64,000 nucleotides of DNA, taken from the NCBI GenBank assembly GCA_013397935.1, contig VZRN01006441.1:20777-84776 (forward strand). Reading direction: 5' to 3'. The translations under genes and the position numbers were made by a program. Positions 60,801 through 64,000 of this stretch are shown in pieces; position 1 is the first letter of the stretch; the number at the start of each line of letters is the position of its first letter. The notes beneath the pieces are model-generated. The model searched no databases and was not told the origin of the DNA. It saw nothing but the letters and a program-made list of their open reading frames with translations. Source of the DNA: Dasyornis broadbenti (lineage: Eukaryota > Chordata > Aves > Passeriformes > Dasyornithidae).

Positions 60801-63800
60801 GTCTTTTCTTCCTAAAAACCATCACTTCTGCCACCTTACAGATATTCCTGTCTCGTTGCCCAGCATTTTTCTGTCTCAAGCCTTAAAGAATTGATCAGGG
60901 ACAGAGAGATGGGGACAGCAATTCCCTGGGAAAATGGCATTTAAAATTATAGAAGTTCTACGAATTTCACTCCGTTTTTCCTTTTCCCATTGCTCACTTG
61001 GTGAAGCACTGTCTGATCCTGTCCTAACTTATACAACCTCAATTTCTCCAGATGTACACATTCATAATTACACCCGAAAAAAAAAAAAAAGATTCTTTGT
61101 AAAAGCTTTTCAGAACTTTGTGGGGAAAAACAAGGGAAACAACATCATAACAGACCCTGTTAGATGCTGGACTTTACCAGTTCCAGCTGTTCTATCAGCC
61201 AAACACTTCCAAACAATTTAGCCCAGAGCAGCAAATCTCAATGAAAAGCTGATCAAAAAAAAAAAAAAAAAAACCAAAAAAACCAAAACCCAACAAAAAG
61301 TGGGGTGGGAGGGATGAGAAGAGTCAGAGCCACTTCAGAACTTCTTTGAAGTCTCAGTCTTCACCATCAGTCTGCTCTCCCCCGAGGTCACTGTGCTGTG
61401 CCTCAGCCCAGATGCCATCCCCTCACAGAGAACTGAAGAGCCCTGGGTGCAGCTTTGCATTGTTGCCTGCCCGCGCTGCGGAGCGGAACCCGTGGTCCGC
61501 CAGAAGCCACAAAACCAGCGAGCAAATTTCGTCCGTGTGGTTGCTGGCAGCTGCTGGGACCAAACACGGCTTGGAGCCATAACAGGACCTGGGGTCCCCT
61601 CCCTGCAGCCCTGCCACCCTCGCTGAGATCCAGCTGGGAGCCTTTCTTCTCGTTCTCTTTGTTGTCAGTGTTGCCTGATAGCGGAGGTCCTGCCAGCCTA
61701 CAATTAGAAACAAGAGCTGTGCCTTTGTGCTTTTCTGCCCAGAGATAGGACAGTAATTTATGCAGCCAGCACGCCAAGGACTTGCCAACAGTGTCAAGAG
61801 CAAGTTCATAATGAATTACTCTTCTTTGGGGCACTTCCTTCGCTGGCCAATGGAGGAAAAGCGAAGAGAAATGACAAAGAGCCCCGCTCGTTTCCTTCAG
61901 ACGACCGTGATTTATTACAGGCGAAACAAAGAGGATTCCAAAAACATTACTCCTATAAGGGAAGGTAACTCAATCCCCAGCAAAAATAAACAGCCACGTT
62001 TAAATAAACCTTCTTAGAAGTGCTACTGCCCTTTTCCCTAGAAACTGGGGGAGCATTTCTTTGCCCTGATACTGTTCCGCCGTGTGAGACGCTGCTCTGC
62101 AGACCCAGGGATGTTCTCTGGTTTGGGTGGCCTGGGAAGTCATCAAAGGATAAAAGGCAGAGAACAAAGGCAAAAATAAAAGTATTATGAGCTGCAGCTG
62201 AAGTGCCTGACAGATGTTGGGTCGCTGCTTGTGGGAGCTGCCTTCCAGCACCAGAGCAGGGGCTTCATGCCGCTCAGTGCCCAGGCTCCTGCTCCTGCCA
62301 GGGGAGGGCTGGGATGTGCAGGGTCTTTCCCCAACGCAGAGGCCACTGGTCAGTGGTTTAGGGACTTCCCCAGCTCTTCCGTGAACAGTGGAGTCAATAA
62401 ATCACAGCGACATGGAGGTCGCACACCCTGCGAGGATCCTCACAGACCTCAGAGCTTTCAGCAGCACTAACAAACCCAAGAACAACCTCCCCACGGCTCA
62501 GAGACCAGGATCCAGCCCCTCGGCACTGACCCTCTCCAGACTTTTTTCTCTCCCTTGTGGGAAAGGTGGGAAGGTTAAAAATCCCCTTCTTTCATCCTTT
62601 GGCAGCAGGATGGAGAATGGCTCAACGCAACTTATAGAAGAGGGTTAGTAAGAGTTTGGGAACAAACACAAACCTTCAAGAGAACTCAGGTCATGGGCAT
62701 CCAGACCAGCAAACTCTCCTGGAGAAATGGCACCCACCTGTCCCACTGGTGTTTAGGTCACGCTTTTCCTTCTTATCACGCACGCAGAGCCCCAGCCTCT
62801 GATCCCGTGATGTGTGGAGAGCCCCAGGAAGTTGCCGTGTTCCCCAGTGCCCTTGAACAACCCCCAGGGGTTTATTGCCTGGACGGAGTGTGATCCCCAG
62901 GCACGCCCTGGGCCTCCTCTGCTGCTGGCCTTGCTCTTTGGTTGACTTTCTTATTCCTGATTTGTTCCTTCATTAACATGAGCTGTTAGGAAAACGCGGT
63001 GCAGTAATGTCAGTCCCGTTCTCTCCACCGAGATAAGCCATTAATTAATGACACAGGGCAAATTAGTCATGCAGTTGCTTGGGTTTGCAGCGCTCTTAGA
63101 TGCTGTGAGTACACCACTCAGACTCGGGGTAGATTTTTTTTCTTATTAAGCTTATTGTGCTTTGTGAAGTTCATCAGCAAGGGAAAGGTGATTAAACCAG
63201 CCTTTTTTACCGCAATTTAAAACTAGCAGGATATAAAGGAGTGGGAGAAAAACAGCAAGCCTTATCTTTATGGATTTCTCCGATGATGAAAAGGCTGGCA
63301 AGGATAATTTACTCATGAATTAATGGTGAACCGGGCTCCTGTAGTCAGCTGGGAACAAGAGCTTGCCTGTAGCTTCAGGCAAATCAGGTGGGGTTAAATC
63401 CCTGAGGAGCCCAGGCAGCCGGGACATCCTACGTGCAAAGCAGGCAGTGCTGTCAAGGCTCCTTTTCCAGCCTCTGGAGACAGCAACACACCTTGGCCTG
63501 GGCTCCAAAATAGCTGGCATGGGAATCAGGGAGCTGCTGGCCAAGAGAAAATGCCAAGGGAAAAAGCTTGGCTTCAGCCACAGCCCTGCAGGGAATGAGG
63601 GGCTCCGGGTGCTGGATCCCAGTCTCAGCGTTATCCATCCACGGCTGGATGAATGCCGTGAGGAAGAGTCCTGAGGAGAATCACAGCTCTCACCCACACG
63701 TTCACTGCTGGAGGACTCACCTTTGAGGCATGAGGCATCTCCCTCGTCCCTGGGCCAAGAATTCCTGCTGTATCCCACGCCCCGGTGCCAGCCCTTGTCT

Positions 63801-64000
63801 CCATCGGTGGCCACGCTCTGGCTCAGCTCTCAATCAACTCTCCAGACTGAGCTCTGTGACTAAAAATGCCTTGGGAACACCTTCCCCTCATAGCCAGAGG
63901 CCTCTGCAGAGGACAGGCCAAATGGGCAACTGCCCAGGACAGGAATGAAGAGATGGAATTCTGTGTCTCTGCCCCCACCTTCCCCGAGGGCAGGGATGGT

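Larger units (their letters stand above)
46499..64000. other. HNF4B upstream region, no supportable gene
   Basis: About 17.5 kb without an open frame that resembles a known protein or shows paired splice sites in a conserved frame. It contains CR1 fragments (52007-52285, 54074-54180, 57690-57838), low-complexity tracts (50157-50288, 52515-52615), many A/T homopolymers, and an N at 47712 after a poly-T run. It may contain distal control elements or an alternative HNF4B first exon, but I cannot point to one. Confidence 0.55.

Noticed and set aside
63320..63814. 164-codon serine-rich minus-strand open frame near the right end
   Set aside because: Low-complexity composition, no recognisable domain and no splice context; likely chance in GC-rich sequence.

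Overview
This looks like a bird nuclear-genome window. It has vertebrate-style intron-split genes, many degraded 3' ends of CR1 (chicken repeat 1) LINEs as the only recognisable interspersed repeats, and low repeat content. Two complete coding sequences can be assembled exon by exon, with GT-AG junctions and codon phase that close exactly. All other open frames look like chance.

Layout: (1) 1-7585 is the 5' part of the first gene, probably an intron, with no recognisable coding sequence. (2) 7603-17981, plus strand: ZDHHC7, a Golgi DHHC palmitoyltransferase, 6 coding exons, 307 residues. Its probable 3'UTR runs to about 19.9 kb. (3) 19.9-22.0 kb: short gap between two convergent genes. (4) 45852-23765, minus strand: an HNF4-type nuclear receptor, 10 coding exons, 457 residues. 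It has the P1-type N-terminus, both zinc fingers, a full ligand-binding domain with the helix-12 AF-2 motif, and a short divergent F domain. It differs throughout from HNF4A and HNF4G, so I call it HNF4B (HNF4-beta), the paralogue known from Xenopus and birds and missing in placental mammals. (5) 45.85-64 kb: about 18 kb upstream of HNF4B without a supportable gene. The first few hundred bases are GC/CpG-richer and carry GATA and forkhead motifs. The rest holds CR1 fragments, homopolymers and low-complexity tracts.

The two genes lie tail to tail but have no evident functional link: one is a membrane acyltransferase, the other a liver/gut-type transcription factor. The most useful result is the complete HNF4B gene model beside ZDHHC7. 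This gives a positional anchor for asking when and how mammals lost HNF4B. I see no prokaryote-style system, CRISPR array or intact mobile element, and I do not claim a new biological system. Assembly flaws are present at 35365 (single N between two copies of an ~83-bp segment), 46488-46498 (11 N) and 47712 (N after poly-T). Remarks about human proteins, HNF4A/HNF4G and gene order come from memory of the families, not from a database search.
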